NCBI RefSeq assembly: GCF_028994805.1
Contig: NZ_JAJQQP010000006.1
Location: 124,001 to 188,000 of the forward strand
From: Promicromonospora iranensis
GTDB lineage: Bacteria > Actinomycetota > Actinomycetes > Actinomycetales > Cellulomonadaceae
DNA length: 64,000 nucleotides
Direction: 5' to 3'
Below the pieces are notes generated by a model that was not told the DNA's origin, did no database searches, and saw only the letters and a list, made by a program, of their open reading frames with translations. Below, one piece after another: positions 19,951 through 29,643 of the stretch (within the stretch, counting starts at the first letter, position 1; each line of letters opens with the position of its first letter). The translations under genes were made by a program, and so were the position numbers.

Positions 19951-20906
19951 TCAGCGCGTCGGGTCGAGCAGGAGCTTGCCGACGGTCCCGCGCGAGCGCA
20001 GCGCCTCGTGGGCAGCGCGGGCGTCGGACAGTGCGTACTCGCCGCCCGCCACGACGCGGAGCTCGCCCGACCGTGCGAGGTCGAACAGCTCGGCCAGGGC
20101 GGTGCCGTAGAGGTCGCCGGGCAGGCGGAACACGTGGGGCAGCCACATGCCGGTGACGGTGGTGCTGTGGCCGAGGAGGTTGCGCAGATCGATGGGCATG
20201 GGCGGCTTGCGGCCGGCCATGCCGTAGAAGACCAGCCGGCCGAAGGGCGCCAGCGCCGCGACGCTCTGGTCGGTGGTGGTGCCGCCGACCATGTCGAGCA
20301 CGATGTCGACGCGGCGCCGTTGGCGTCGAGCAGGGTCGCTGTCATGTCGTCCGCGCGGGAGTCGACGGCGACGTCGGCCCCGAGCTCGAGGGCCAGGGTG
20401 CGCTTCTCGTCGCTGCTCGCCGTCGCGACGACGCGTCCGGCGCCCCAGGCCTTGGCCAGCTGCACGGCTATCGTGCCGACGCCGCCGGCCGCGGCGTGCA
20501 CGACCACCGACTCACCGGGCTCGAGGTGGGCGTTCTTGCGCAGCAGGATCCAGGCCGTGGTGCCCTGCACCAGCATGGAGAGCGCGGTGAGATCGTCCAC
20601 GTCGTCGGGCACGGGGAAGGTCATGGCCTCGTCGGCGACGGCGCGTTCGGCGTATCCGCCACCACCGGTCAGGAGAGCGACGACGCGCCTGCCGTCCTGC
20701 GTGCGCCCGACGACCTCGCCGCCCGGGACGAACGGCAGCGTGGTCGGAGTCTGGTACGAGTTCTCCACCTGGTGCGTGTCGGCGTAGTTCAGGCCGATCC
20801 GCGAGACGTCGATCAGTACCTGTCCCGGCCCTGGTGCCGGTTCGGGCACCTCGACGGGCGCGAGCACCTCGGGCCCGCCGAACTCGGTCACCTGTACAGC
20901 ACGCAT
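19951..20906 (-). pseudogene. Quinone oxidoreductase (zinc-free MDR family), frameshifted
   Basis: Reading from ATG 20906 (AGGAGG upstream) gives MRAVQVTEFGGPEVLAPVEV, GLNYADTHQ, the nucleotide-binding AAAGGVGTIAVQLAKAWGA, and ends in LLDANGAA. The frame then turns to nonsense, while the next frame resumes the protein at once as VDIVLDMVGGTTTDQSVAALAPFGRLV through VGKLLLDPTR, stop 19951. One base is missing near 20311-20318 (minus strand GCCGCGTCGAC). Joined, the product would be about 318 residues, the normal length of an NADPH:quinone reductase. Either the gene is broken or the assembly has a one-base error in a G/C-rich run. Confidence 0.85.
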
Positions 20907-21021
20907 CGTGACGTCCTCCTGTGCTCGTCCGACCGTCATACTCGCAGAACCGGGTGGGTACGGGCGAAAAATGCGGCGCGCCTTCTTCGTCGCACAGCGG
21001 GGGAGTTGCACACTGGCAAAC

Positions 21022-21975
21022 GTGGACCTTACCGACCTGTCCGGCTTGCCTCGGCTGCCCGAGCAGATGTCTGATGCCGTGTCCCGGTTCGGCAGCTACC
21101 TCGACGCGCAGCGTGGGCACTCCGCCCACACGCGGCGCGCCTACGTGGCGGACGTGACCGACCTTCTCCGGTACGCGATGCGACACGGCACCACGCGGCT
21201 CGACGCCATCGATCTCACGCTGCTGCGCGGCTGGCTCGCGTCGCAGTCCGACCGCGGGCTCGCCCGTTCCACGCTGGCCCGCCGAGGCGCCTCCGCCCGT
21301 GCGTTCCTGCGCTGGGCGCACCGTTCGGGGCTGGTGCCCGTCGATCCGTCGGCCCGCCTCGCGAGTCCCAAGGTGCCGCGCACCCTGCCCACCGTGCTCG
21401 ACGTCGACGCGGCAGGCCGCCTGCTCGACAGCGCCCGGGCCGCGGCGGAGGAGGCGGACGAGGCGAACCGGCCGGTGGCACTGCGCTCGTGGGTCGCCGC
21501 GGAGCTGCTGTACGGCGCGGGCATCCGGGTGGGCGAGCTGGTGTCCGTCGATGTCGGGCACGTGGACGCCAGGGACCGGCTCGTGCGGGTGCTCGGCAAG
21601 GGCGGCAAGGAGCGTGTGGTGCCGTTCGGCATCCCGGCGGCGCGTGCGGTGGAGGCCTGGCTGGCCGACGGCCGACCCGAGCTGGCGACCGCTACGACCG
21701 GCGACGCGCTGCTCGTGGGCGAGCGGGGCGGCCGCTGGGGCCAGCGTCAGGTGCGCGAGGCGGTGCACCGTCTCGCGGCGCAGGCCGGCGTCGAGGACGT
21801 CGCGCCGCACGCGCTCCGGCACTCCGCCGCCACCCACCTGCTGCAGGGCGGCTCGGACCTGCGCGCGGTGCAGGAGGTGCTGGGGCACGCGAACCTCGCG
21901 ACGACCCAGCGCTACACGCACGTGGACGCGGAGCGGCTGCGCAGCGTCTACGCCCAGGCGTTCCCGCGCGCGTGA
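21022..21975 (+). CDS. xerC: Tyrosine recombinase XerC
   Basis: A 317-residue site-specific recombinase that resolves chromosome dimers with XerD. The N-terminal SAM-like DNA-binding domain (FGSYLDAQRGHSAHTRRAYVADV) is followed by the catalytic domain with every active residue: Arg in GAGIRVGEL, Lys in GKGGKERVVP, HALR (His, Arg), His in LGHANLATTQ, and the nucleophile Tyr in RYTHVD. GTG 21022 is a reasonable start; ATG 21067 is possible. Position next to dprA and rpsB is typical for actinobacterial xerC. Confidence 0.94.
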   Translation: MDLTDLSGLPRLPEQMSDAVSRFGSYLDAQRGHSAHTRRAYVADVTDLLRYAMRHGTTRLDAIDLTLLRGWLASQSDRGLARSTLARRGASARAFLRWAHRSGLVPVDPSARLASPKVPRTLPTVLDVDAAGRLLDSARAAAEEADEANRPVALRSWVAAELLYGAGIRVGELVSVDVGHVDARDRLVRVLGKGGKERVVPFGIPAARAVEAWLADGRPELATATTGDALLVGERGGRWGQRQVREAVHRLAAQAGVEDVAPHALRHSAATHLLQGGSDLRAVQEVLGHANLATTQRYTHVDAERLRSVYAQAFPRA

Positions 21976-21994
21976 CGCGACCGTCCCGGGCGGC

Positions 21995-22705
21995 TCAGCG
22001 GTCCGGCAGGAGCACGATCGGCGGGCGGTCCAGGAGCGACAGCGGGTCGATGTAGCGTTCGCCCCGCCGGACACCCCAGTGCACGCAGGACCGGGGCGCG
22101 CAGTGGTTCGGCGGCGTGCCGCCGTCGGTACCGCCGCCCTCGACGACGCCGATCGCGGCCCCGGCGACGACGGTGGTCCCGACCGGCACCGAGACGGTCA
22201 CCGGCTCCAGGCTGGTGCGCAGGCCGTCCGGGTGCGTGACCACCACGACCCCGCGCCGTGCCACCTGTCCGGCGAAGGTCACGACACCCGCCCCGGGGGA
22301 GAGGACCTGGGCGCCGGCAGCGGCGACCAGGTCCACGCCGCGGTGCCCGGGTCCCCATTCCTGCTCGGGCGGGTCGAACAGGCGCTCCACGCCCGACGGC
22401 GGGTCCACGCCCGCGACGGGCGGTACGTACCCGGTCGCTACCGGCGGAGGCCCGGCGTCGACCGGCGCAGGTCCCGTGCCGATACCCGCCCGCAGCTCGA
22501 CGGCCGACCCGGTACCCACCGCGATGTCGGGCCCGGTGCGCACCGCGGCCGCCGGCACAACAACTGCGGGCGCAGCTGCCGCGGGCGCAACGACGGGGCC
22601 GGCGACCAGGGCGATCGTGACCAGCACGGCCAGCAGTGCGGTGGAGGGCCGGCCGAGCACACGGCCGTGCGGGGGCCCGGGAGGACGTGCGGCAAGAGAT
22701 CTCAT
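21995..22705 (-). CDS. Exported M23/LytM-fold protein with an altered active site
   Basis: A 236-residue protein. The signal segment (STALLAVLVTIALVAGPVVA, about residues 22-41) precedes an Ala/Pro/Val-rich linker and a C-terminal LytM domain. The first metal motif HRGVDLVAAAGAQV (HxxxD) is present. The second, normally HxH, reads CVHWGVRRGERYIDPLSLL, with Cys where the first His should be. So it may bind or regulate rather than cut peptidoglycan, as degenerate LytM proteins do; that is inference. Many actinobacteria keep an M23 protein here, between xerC and rpsB. Confidence 0.88.
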   Translation of the reverse strand: MRSLAARPPGPPHGRVLGRPSTALLAVLVTIALVAGPVVAPAAAAPAVVVPAAAVRTGPDIAVGTGSAVELRAGIGTGPAPVDAGPPPVATGYVPPVAGVDPPSGVERLFDPPEQEWGPGHRGVDLVAAAGAQVLSPGAGVVTFAGQVARRGVVVVTHPDGLRTSLEPVTVSVPVGTTVVAGAAIGVVEGGGTDGGTPPNHCAPRSCVHWGVRRGERYIDPLSLLDRPPIVLLPDR

Positions 22706-23227
22706 GCCGCGAGCATTCCCCGATGCCGGGGGCCCGGGGCGCGCACGGATCCCCGCTGTGCACGGAGGCCCGCACGGCCCGGCTGTGGTCGCGCTCGCTT
22801 CCAGGAGGGGCCGTCGCGAGGGTCTCGGCGTCGCTCCGAGGAGCCTCCCGGGCCGGGCCGGGACAGGCCCCGCCGGACGAGCGGGCGACGTCACAGTCGC
22901 GGCACGACCGCCGGGTCCTCGGTGCAAGGGCAGGTCGGGTAGACTTCCACCCGCGACCGGCATGCGCTCCCGAACCGGCAGACGGACAGCCTGGCTGACC
23001 GTTGGCCAGGCAGGGGGAGCACCCGATCGACAACGCGCGTCACAGCAAGTCACGTCCGGCAGCGGTCCGGCCCACTGGGTCGGCGTCGGGCACGACGTGG
23101 CGCCAGGGGCACCGAAGCAATGCGGTGCCGATCCAACCCAACCGCGGCCCGGGCTGTCAGCCTGGTGCCGCCTGAAATGTGTGCGGAGGACCCGAGTCGA
23201 TCTCGGGCCGCACCGAAAGGACGTGTC
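22706..23227 (+). promoter_or_regulatory. Intergenic region with rpsB promoter and long leader
   Basis: No coding signal is seen in these 522 bases. TAGACT at 22940-22945 is a good -10, giving rpsB a leader of about 275 bases, long enough for regulation by S2 itself as in other bacteria. GAAAGGA before the ATG is the ribosome-binding site. The divergent exported protein must have its promoter in the left part, where I see no clear box. Confidence 0.5.
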
Positions 23228-24262
23228 ATGGCCGTCGTGTCCATGCGCCAGCTCCTCGAGAGCGGTGTCCACTTCGGACACCAGACCCGCCGTTGGAACC
23301 CGAAGATGAAGCGGTTCATCTTCACGGAGCGCAACGGCATCTACATCGTCGACCTGCAGCAGTCGCTGCACTTCATCGACAACGCCTACGACTTCGTCAA
23401 GGAGACGGTCGCCCACGGCGGCTCGATCCTCTTCGTCGGCACCAAGAAGCAGGCCCAGGAGCCGGTGGCCGAGCAGGCCGCCCGTGTCGGGATGCCCTAC
23501 GTGAACCACCGCTGGCTCGGCGGCATGCTCACGAACTTCACCACCGTGCACAAGCGCCTTCAGCGGATGAAGGAGCTCGAGGAGATCGACTTCGACGACG
23601 TGGCCGCCTCCGGCCTGACGAAGAAGGAGCTCCTGGTCCTGCGCCGCGAGAAGGACAAGCTCGCGCGCACGCTCGGCGGTATCCGTGACATGGCCAAGGT
23701 TCCCTCGGCCGTCTGGATCGTCGACACGAACAAGGAGCACCTCGCAGTGGACGAGGCCCGCAAGCTGGGCATCCCCGTCGTCGCGATCCTCGACACCAAC
23801 TGCGACCCCGACATGGTCGACTACGCGATCCCGGGCAACGACGACGCGATCCGTTCCGTCACGCTGCTCACCCGCGTGATCGCGGACGCCGCCGCCGAGG
23901 GCCTCATGCAGCGCCACTCGGGTGGTAGCAAGACCGGTGCCGAGACCGAGGTCGCCGCCGAGCCCCTGGCCGAGTGGGAGCGCGAGCTCCTGGCCGGTTC
24001 CGAGGGCACCGTGGAGGCTCCGGCCGAGACGAGCGAGGGCACCGTTGCCGCGGCGTCCGCCGAGGCCGCTGAGGCCGCCACCCCGGCCGCTCCCGCCGAG
24101 GTCGTCGAGGCCGCGGAGGCGGTCGAGGCTGCTCCCGCCGCCGCGCCCGAGGTCACCGCACCCGCCGACGAGGCTCCGGCCGCCGCCCCCGAGGCGACCG
24201 AGGCCGCCGCCGCGGTCGCTCCCGAGGCCGCTGAGGCCGCTGAGGCCGAGACCGAGAAGTGA
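23228..24262 (+). CDS. rpsB: 30S ribosomal protein S2
   Basis: A 344-residue S2: [49 protein letters not shown] and [20 protein letters not shown] are canonical. The conserved body ends near residue 255. The last 80-90 residues are an Ala/Glu/Pro-rich acidic tail ([12 protein letters not shown] at the end), longer than in most S2 and probably disordered. ATG 23228 is fixed by GAAAGGA. Confidence 0.98.
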   Translation: MAVVSMRQLLESGVHFGHQTRRWNPKMKRFIFTERNGIYIVDLQQSLHFIDNAYDFVKETVAHGGSILFVGTKKQAQEPVAEQAARVGMPYVNHRWLGGMLTNFTTVHKRLQRMKELEEIDFDDVAASGLTKKELLVLRREKDKLARTLGGIRDMAKVPSAVWIVDTNKEHLAVDEARKLGIPVVAILDTNCDPDMVDYAIPGNDDAIRSVTLLTRVIADAAAEGLMQRHSGGSKTGAETEVAAEPLAEWERELLAGSEGTVEAPAETSEGTVAAASAEAAEAATPAAPAEVVEAAEAVEAAPAAAPEVTAPADEAPAAAPEATEAAAAVAPEAAEAAEAETEK

Positions 24263-24268
24263 CGTGCT

Positions 24269-24307
24269 GCGCTGGCCGGGTCCGGTTCGTCCGGACCCGG
24301 TCAGCGC
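24269..24307 (+). terminator. Hairpin between rpsB and tsf (possible attenuator)
   Basis: Bases 24269-24285 pair with 24291-24307 (16 of 17) around the loop TTCGT, seven bases after the rpsB stop. It lies between two co-directional genes, so partial termination would lower tsf relative to rpsB. Confidence 0.7.
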
Positions 24308-24367
24308 GCCGCCCCTCGGGTCGCACGACCTCCCACGAACAACACGACTGCACGGAGGACCAGAACA

Positions 24368-25207
24368 ATGGCGAACTACACCGCCGCTGACATCAAGGCG
24401 CTGCGTGAGCGGACCGGCGCCGGCATGCTCGACGTCAAGAAGGCACTGGACGCTGCCGACGGCGACGCCGAGAAGGCCATCGAGATCATCCGCACCAAGG
24501 GCCTCGCCCGCGCCGCCAAGCGTGAGGGCAACACCGCCTCCGAGGGCCTCGTGGCCGTCAAGGTCGAGGACACCGCGGCCGGCCAGGTCGCCACGATGAT
24601 CGAGCTGAACGCCGAGACCGACTTCGTCGTCAAGAACGAGAAGTTCATCTCGCTGGCCGAGGCCGTGCTCGAGGCAGCGGCCGCCGCCGGCGCCTCCGAC
24701 GAGGTGGCGGCCACCGCCGCCCCGTCCGCCGAGGGCACCGTCGCCGACCTCATCGCCGCACAGGGCGCCACGCTGGGCGAGAAGATCGTCCTGCGCCGCG
24801 TCGCGCGGGTCGAGGGCCCCAAGGTCACGACCTACCTGCACAAGACGGCCAAGGACCTGCCGCCGTCGATCGGTGTCCTCGTCGTCACCGACGAGGCGGG
24901 CGCCCCGGTCGCCAAGGACGTCGCGCAGCACGTCGCGGCGATGGCCCCGAAGTACCTCACGCGTGAGGACGTCCCGGCGGACGTCGTCGAGAAGGAGCGT
25001 GCCATCGCTCTGGAGACCTCGAAGAACGAGGGCAAGCCGGAGGCCGCGCTGCCCAAGATCGTCGAGGGTCGCCTGAACGGCTTCTTCAAGGAGGTCGTGC
25101 TCGTCGACCAGCCGCTGGCCAAGGACCCGAAGACCACGGTCGGCAAGCACGTTGCCGCCGTGAACGGCTCCCTGACCGCGTTCGTGCGTTTCCGCGTCGG
25201 TTCCTGA
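24368..25207 (+). CDS. tsf: Elongation factor Ts
   Basis: A 279-residue EF-Ts, the nucleotide exchange factor of EF-Tu. The UBA-like N-terminus (YTAADIKALRERTGAGMLDVKKAL) is followed by the core, with the Asp-Phe element in ELNAETDFVVKNEKF that displaces Mg in EF-Tu, and the C-terminal module. ATG follows GGAGGACC. Part of the rpsB-tsf-pyrH-frr string. Confidence 0.98.
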   Translation: MANYTAADIKALRERTGAGMLDVKKALDAADGDAEKAIEIIRTKGLARAAKREGNTASEGLVAVKVEDTAAGQVATMIELNAETDFVVKNEKFISLAEAVLEAAAAAGASDEVAATAAPSAEGTVADLIAAQGATLGEKIVLRRVARVEGPKVTTYLHKTAKDLPPSIGVLVVTDEAGAPVAKDVAQHVAAMAPKYLTREDVPADVVEKERAIALETSKNEGKPEAALPKIVEGRLNGFFKEVVLVDQPLAKDPKTTVGKHVAAVNGSLTAFVRFRVGS

Positions 25208-25215
25208 CGCAGCTT

Positions 25216-25255
25216 GGTCGGCCCGGTCCGCGCTTCGGCGCGGGCCGGGCCGACC
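25216..25255 (+). terminator. Strong terminator after tsf with UUCG loop
   Basis: An 18-bp stem (25216-25233 with 25238-25255, one G-T wobble) closed by a C(TTCG)G tetraloop, eight bases after the stop of tsf. It separates rpsB-tsf from pyrH, which therefore needs its own promoter in the following 240 bases. Confidence 0.85.
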
Positions 25256-25492
25256 CGTACGCGGGTCGGCCACTTCTCCACGTGCCGGCTCGCACACCGG
25301 GCTCCGTCAGGGGCACGGTAGGACTTCGATGCATCTGATGCGGTCTAGAGCCAGACGGGCTCGAGACCGCACCAGGGGTCTCGAGGTCGACCCGGACGCC
25401 TCTGCCGCGCGCAGAGGTGTGTTGCCCGCGAGTCGGGCAGTATTCCGGGAGAGCCAGTTTCCCGGTAGTGACGACCGAAGGGTGACGGACCA

Positions 25493-26248
25493 GTGAGCGA
25501 CGAGGCGACCCAGGACTTCGCGGTGGACATGGAGGGCAAGCCGGCCCGGCGTGTGCTCCTGAAGCTGTCGGGCGAGGCGTTCGGCGGCGGCAGCGTAGGG
25601 CTCGATGCCGACGTGGTCCGGCGCATCGCGAAGGAGATCGGTGTAGCGGTGCGCGACGGCGTGCAGGTCGCCATCGTCGTCGGCGGGGGGAACTTCTTCC
25701 GCGGCGCCGAGCTGAGCGTCGCGGGCATGGACCGTGCCCGTGCCGACTACATGGGCATGCTCGGCACGGTCATGAACTGCCTGGCCCTCCAGGACTTCCT
25801 GGAGCAGGCAGGCGTCAAGACTCGCGTGCAGACCGCCATCACCATGGGGCAGGTCGCCGAGCCGTACATCCCGCTGCGCGCGATCCGGCACATGGAGAAG
25901 GGCCGCGTCGTCATCTTCGGCGCCGGCGCCGGCATGCCGTACTTCTCCACCGACACCGTCTCGGTGCAGCGCGCGCTGGAGACGCACTGCGAGCAGGTCG
26001 TCATGGGCAAGAACGGCGTCGACGGCGTCTACGACTCCGACCCGCGCCGCAACCCTGACGCGAAGAAGCTCGACCACCTCACGTACACCGACGCTCTCGT
26101 GAACCGACTCGGCGTCATGGACGACACGGCGCTGGCCATGTGCCGCGACAACAACGTCGAGATGCGCGTGTTCGGCATGGAGGGCGAGGGCAACGTGACC
26201 CGCGCGCTGGCCGGCGAGCCGATCGGTACGCTGATCACGTCACGCTGA
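25493..26248 (+). CDS. pyrH: UMP kinase
   Basis: A 251-residue UMP kinase of the amino-acid kinase fold. The phosphate-binding stretch [15 protein letters not shown] is followed by [46 protein letters not shown] and [13 protein letters not shown]. It makes UDP for pyrimidine nucleotides and is allosterically set by GTP/UTP in the family. GTG start after a weak GAAGGGTG. It precedes frr by about 120 bases. Confidence 0.97.
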   Translation: MSDEATQDFAVDMEGKPARRVLLKLSGEAFGGGSVGLDADVVRRIAKEIGVAVRDGVQVAIVVGGGNFFRGAELSVAGMDRARADYMGMLGTVMNCLALQDFLEQAGVKTRVQTAITMGQVAEPYIPLRAIRHMEKGRVVIFGAGAGMPYFSTDTVSVQRALETHCEQVVMGKNGVDGVYDSDPRRNPDAKKLDHLTYTDALVNRLGVMDDTALAMCRDNNVEMRVFGMEGEGNVTRALAGEPIGTLITSR

Positions 26249-26371
26249 TCACCTCGTGCCGAGCAGTGCGCGCCCCGGCGAGTCCCGGGAAACGCGCGAA
26301 CCTTTCGGTAGCCGGGCGAAGTGTCCGTAGAGTGGCCCCGGCACCACCCGTAGACGAATGAAGGAGCAGTG

Positions 26372-26929
26372 GTGATCGACGAGACCCTCCTCGAGGCCGA
26401 GGAAAAGATGGAGAAGGCGATCGAGGTCGCCAAGGAAGACTTCGCGGGTATCCGTACCGGTCGCGCCAACGCGGGGATGTTCAGCAAGATCACCGTCGAC
26501 TACTACGGTGCGCCGACGCCGCTGCAGCAGCTGGCGTCGTTCAACATCCCCGACGCCCGCACCGTGATGGTCGCCCCGTTCGACAAGAGCTCGCTGCCGG
26601 CCGTCGAGAAGGCGCTGCGCGACTCCGACCTGGGCGTGAACCCCGCGACCGACGGCAACGTCGTCCGCGTCGTGCTGCCCTCCCTCACCCAGGAGCGCCG
26701 CCGCGACTACGTGAAGCTCGCCAAGACCAAGGCCGAGGAGGCGCGCGTCTCGGTGCGCAACATCCGGCGCAAGGCCAAGGACGAGCTGGACCGCGTGGTC
26801 AAGGACGGCGAGGCCGGCGAGGACGAGGTCGCCCGCGCGGAGAAGGAGCTGGACAAGCTCACCAAGAGCCACGTCGAGGTCATCGACCAGCTGCTCTCCA
26901 GCAAGGAGAGCGAGCTGCTCGAGGTCTGA
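26372..26929 (+). CDS. frr: Ribosome recycling factor
   Basis: A 185-residue [55 protein letters not shown] and [15 protein letters not shown] are canonical. It forms the three-helix bundle and beta domain that splits post-termination ribosomes with EF-G. Two GTG codons lie side by side; 26372 leaves five bases after AAGGAG and matches the family start, so it is preferred to 26369. Its TGA overlaps the cdsA ATG. Confidence 0.97.
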   Translation: MIDETLLEAEEKMEKAIEVAKEDFAGIRTGRANAGMFSKITVDYYGAPTPLQQLASFNIPDARTVMVAPFDKSSLPAVEKALRDSDLGVNPATDGNVVRVVLPSLTQERRRDYVKLAKTKAEEARVSVRNIRRKAKDELDRVVKDGEAGEDEVARAEKELDKLTKSHVEVIDQLLSSKESELLEV

Positions 26930-27822
26930 TGTCCGCACCGCCTCGAGACAGAACAGAGCTAGACGATGCGCACACCGCCGTGAGCCCCGAGCCCGAGCCC
27001 GTACCGGCCCCGAAGCAGTCGCGCGCAGGCCGCAACCTTCCTGCAGCGATCCTGGTCGGCGTCGGCCTGCTCGGTGTCGTCGGTGCGTCGTTGTACTGGC
27101 GACCGGAGCCGTTCGTCCTCTTCGTGGTCCTGCTGCTGTGGGCAGGGCTGTGGGAGCTGCGCCAGGCGTTCGCGCGCCGTGACCTGCGCCTGCCGATGGT
27201 GCCCCTGTTCGTGGGGACCGCCGGCATGGTCGTCTCCGCCTACCGGGGCGGCGCGGAGGCGTTGTTCGTCGCCTTCGTGCTGACGGTGGCGGCTGCGGTG
27301 GTCTGGCGCGCGCTCGACGGTTCCGGGCTCAGTGCCGTACGCGACTCCGCGGCGGCGGTCTTCGCCGCCGCCTACGTCCCGTTCCTGGCCGGCTTCGTCG
27401 TCCTCATGCTGGCGCAGCCCGACGGCGAGATCCGCGTCGTCCTGTTCGTCCTCCTGGCGGTCGCCAACGACACGGGCGGCTACATCGCGGGAGTCATGCT
27501 GGGCCGGCACCCGCTCGCTCCGACCGTGAGCCCCAAGAAGTCGTGGGAGGGCCTGGCCGGCTCGATCGTGCTCGCCACGGTGGTGGGCGTGCTCGGGGCG
27601 GTCTACGGGCTGGGCGAGAGCCCGATCCTCGGGATCGCGCTCGGCGTCATGACCGCCATCACGGCAACTGTGGGCGATCTCGCGGAATCGCTGCTCAAGC
27701 GTGACCTAGAATTGAAGGACATGGGCTCATTGCTCCCGGGGCACGGGGGCGTGCTGGATCGCCTCGATTCGATGATCATCACAGCGCCCTTCGTCTATCT
27801 TGTGCTCTCGGTGGTTGCCTGA
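26929..27822 (+). CDS. cdsA: Phosphatidate cytidylyltransferase CdsA
   Basis: A 297-residue integral membrane enzyme that makes CDP-diacylglycerol from phosphatidic acid and CTP. About eight membrane helices follow a 35-residue Pro/Glu-rich N-tail. The CDS signature is SVKKS-like [12 protein letters not shown], then [33 protein letters not shown], the metal-binding motif. It is coupled to frr (one-base overlap) and to rlmN (one-base overlap). Confidence 0.95.
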   Translation: MSAPPRDRTELDDAHTAVSPEPEPVPAPKQSRAGRNLPAAILVGVGLLGVVGASLYWRPEPFVLFVVLLLWAGLWELRQAFARRDLRLPMVPLFVGTAGMVVSAYRGGAEALFVAFVLTVAAAVVWRALDGSGLSAVRDSAAAVFAAAYVPFLAGFVVLMLAQPDGEIRVVLFVLLAVANDTGGYIAGVMLGRHPLAPTVSPKKSWEGLAGSIVLATVVGVLGAVYGLGESPILGIALGVMTAITATVGDLAESLLKRDLELKDMGSLLPGHGGVLDRLDSMIITAPFVYLVLSVVA

Positions 27823-28982
27823 TGAAAACTCCCCTCGCCCAGCCGACCGTCCGGCCTTCGGACGAGACCCCTGCTATCCCGCTCCAGATGGCGCCGAAGC
27901 GCCGCGGCAAGCCGCCGAAGCACTTCGCCGACCTCACTCCCGAGGAGCGAGTGGCCTCCGTCGTCGAGGCGGGTGAGCCGGCGTTCCGGGCCAAGCAGCT
28001 CGCCACGCACTACTTCACGCACTACACGAGCGACCCGGCGAAGATGACCGATCTCCCGGCGAAGTCCCGGGACGCCCTCGCGACGACCATGTTCCCCGAG
28101 CTGATGCGGCCGACGCGCAAGCTCGAGGCGGACGGCGGCACCACGGTCAAGACGCTCTGGCACCTGTTCGACGAGGCCAAGGTCGAGTCGGTCCTGATGC
28201 GCTACCCGCAGCGCACCACGCTCTGCGTCTCGAGCCAGGCGGGCTGCGGCATGGCCTGCCCGTTCTGCGCCACGGGCCAGCTCGGCCTGACGCGCAACCT
28301 CTCGACGGCGGAGATCCTGGAGCAGGTCCGCGCGGCGTTCCGCTCGCTGGCCGACGGCGAGATCCCCGGCGGTGTCACCCGGCTGAACAACCTGGTGTTC
28401 ATGGGCATGGGCGAGCCGCTCGCGAACTACAAGGCAGTGATCGAGACGGTGCGGGCGCTGGTGGCGCCCCAGCCGGAGGGCTTCGGCATGTCGGCCCGCA
28501 ACATCACCGTCTCCACGGTGGGCCTGGTCCCGGCGATGCAGAAGCTCACCAAGGAGGGCATCCCGGTGACGCTCGCACTCTCGCTGCACGCGCCCGACGA
28601 CGACCTGCGCTCCGAGCTGGTGCCGATCAACACGCGCTGGAGCGTCGACGAGACCCTCGACACCGCGCGGAACTACTTCGAGGTGACCGGCCGTCGCGTG
28701 TCCATCGAGTACGCGCTGATCAAGGACATGAACGACCACGGCTGGCGGGCCGACCTGCTGGGCGAGAAGCTCAACGCCCGCGGGCGCGGCTGGGTGCACG
28801 TGAACCCGATCCCGCTCAACCCCACGCCCGGTTCGATCTGGACCGCGAGCGACCGTGAGGTCGAGGACGAGTTTGTGGCACGATTGCGCGGTCACGGGAT
28901 CCCGACCACGATCCGTGATACCCGCGGGAGCGATATCGACGGGGCCTGCGGGCAGCTTGCGGCTGAGGAGGACGACGAGTGA
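27822..28982 (+). CDS. rlmN: Dual-specificity 23S rRNA/tRNA methyltransferase RlmN
   Basis: A 386-residue radical-SAM enzyme that puts a methyl on C2 of A2503 in 23S rRNA and A37 of some tRNAs. The 4Fe-4S motif [12 protein letters not shown] is present, as are [10 protein letters not shown] and the C-terminal [11 protein letters not shown] with the catalytic Cys that carries the methylene. The N-terminal HhH-like region ([11 protein letters not shown]) is present. ATG shares a base with the cdsA stop. The 3' end overlaps the next start. Confidence 0.96.
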   Translation: MKTPLAQPTVRPSDETPAIPLQMAPKRRGKPPKHFADLTPEERVASVVEAGEPAFRAKQLATHYFTHYTSDPAKMTDLPAKSRDALATTMFPELMRPTRKLEADGGTTVKTLWHLFDEAKVESVLMRYPQRTTLCVSSQAGCGMACPFCATGQLGLTRNLSTAEILEQVRAAFRSLADGEIPGGVTRLNNLVFMGMGEPLANYKAVIETVRALVAPQPEGFGMSARNITVSTVGLVPAMQKLTKEGIPVTLALSLHAPDDDLRSELVPINTRWSVDETLDTARNYFEVTGRRVSIEYALIKDMNDHGWRADLLGEKLNARGRGWVHVNPIPLNPTPGSIWTASDREVEDEFVARLRGHGIPTTIRDTRGSDIDGACGQLAAEEDDE

Positions 28983-29530
28983 GTGGGATGTTCAACAGCG
29001 TTCCCGCGCTGCGCACCGGGTACGACAAGGACGAGGTCGACGAGTTCTTCGAGCACGCACGGCAGGCGTACGAGGGACGTACCGCGGACCGGCTGACGAG
29101 TGCCGACATCCAGGCGTCCACGTTCGACCTGACCCGTGGTGGGTACAACACCCACGAGGTCGACGCGGCGCTCGACCGGCTCGAAGCGGCGTTCATCGCC
29201 CGGCAGCGCGCGGAGTACGCGGCGGCGCACGGCCAGCAGGCCTGGATGAACGCGCTCGCAGAGCGCGCACGGTCGCTCTACGGACGGCTGGGCCGGCCTG
29301 ACGGCGAGAAGTTCGCGCCCGCGGACCGCGGCTCACAGGGTTACGACAAGGACGACGTCGACGACCTGTGCGACCGGCTCATCGGGTACTTCGACCGCCA
29401 GGAGCCGCTGACGGCCGGCGACATCCGGTCCGCCACGTTCGGGCGCGCCCGCGGTGCGGACGCCTACGACGAGGCCTCGGTGGACGCGTTCCTCAGCCGC
29501 GCGGTGGAGGTCCTGCTCGGGGTCGAGTGA
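28979..29530 (+). CDS. DivIVA-motif repeat protein
   Basis: A 183-residue soluble protein made of four short DivIVA-domain type units: [51 protein letters not shown] and [19 protein letters not shown]. Each has the Gly-Tyr-(Asp/Asn)-x-x-(Glu/Asp/Ser)-Val-Asp core. These motifs are known at the N-terminus of DivIVA/Wag31 and in small actinobacterial relatives. No coiled coil follows, so it is not a polar scaffold of the usual kind. It overlaps rlmN by four bases (GTG 28979; ATG 28988 is an alternative). Confidence 0.85.
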   Translation: MSGMFNSVPALRTGYDKDEVDEFFEHARQAYEGRTADRLTSADIQASTFDLTRGGYNTHEVDAALDRLEAAFIARQRAEYAAAHGQQAWMNALAERARSLYGRLGRPDGEKFAPADRGSQGYDKDDVDDLCDRLIGYFDRQEPLTAGDIRSATFGRARGADAYDEASVDAFLSRAVEVLLGVE

Positions 29531-29540
29531 CCCCACGCGG

Positions 29541-29602
29541 AGGTAGAACTCTGGCGAGGTAGAACCGTGGCAGCACGGTTCTACCTCGCCACAGTTCTAC
29601 CT
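29541..29602. repeat. Long near-perfect palindrome between convergent genes
   Basis: Two 29-base arms (29541-29569 and 29574-29602) match at 28 of 29 positions around a four-base loop. Each arm itself holds two direct copies of AGGTAGAAC. It follows the DivIVA-motif gene and faces the merR stop, so it can serve as a terminator in both directions, but it is much longer than needed. Confidence 0.9.
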
Positions 29603-29643
29603 CGCGACAGGGAGTGAGGCGCCCGGCACCCACCCGCACCGGG

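Noticed and set aside
21995-25297. 1100-codon open frame on the minus strand through rpsB and tsf
   Set aside because: It is antisense to two ribosomal/elongation genes; only its last 237 codons (the LytM protein) have a signal peptide and domain. The rest follows from high G+C lacking stop codons.
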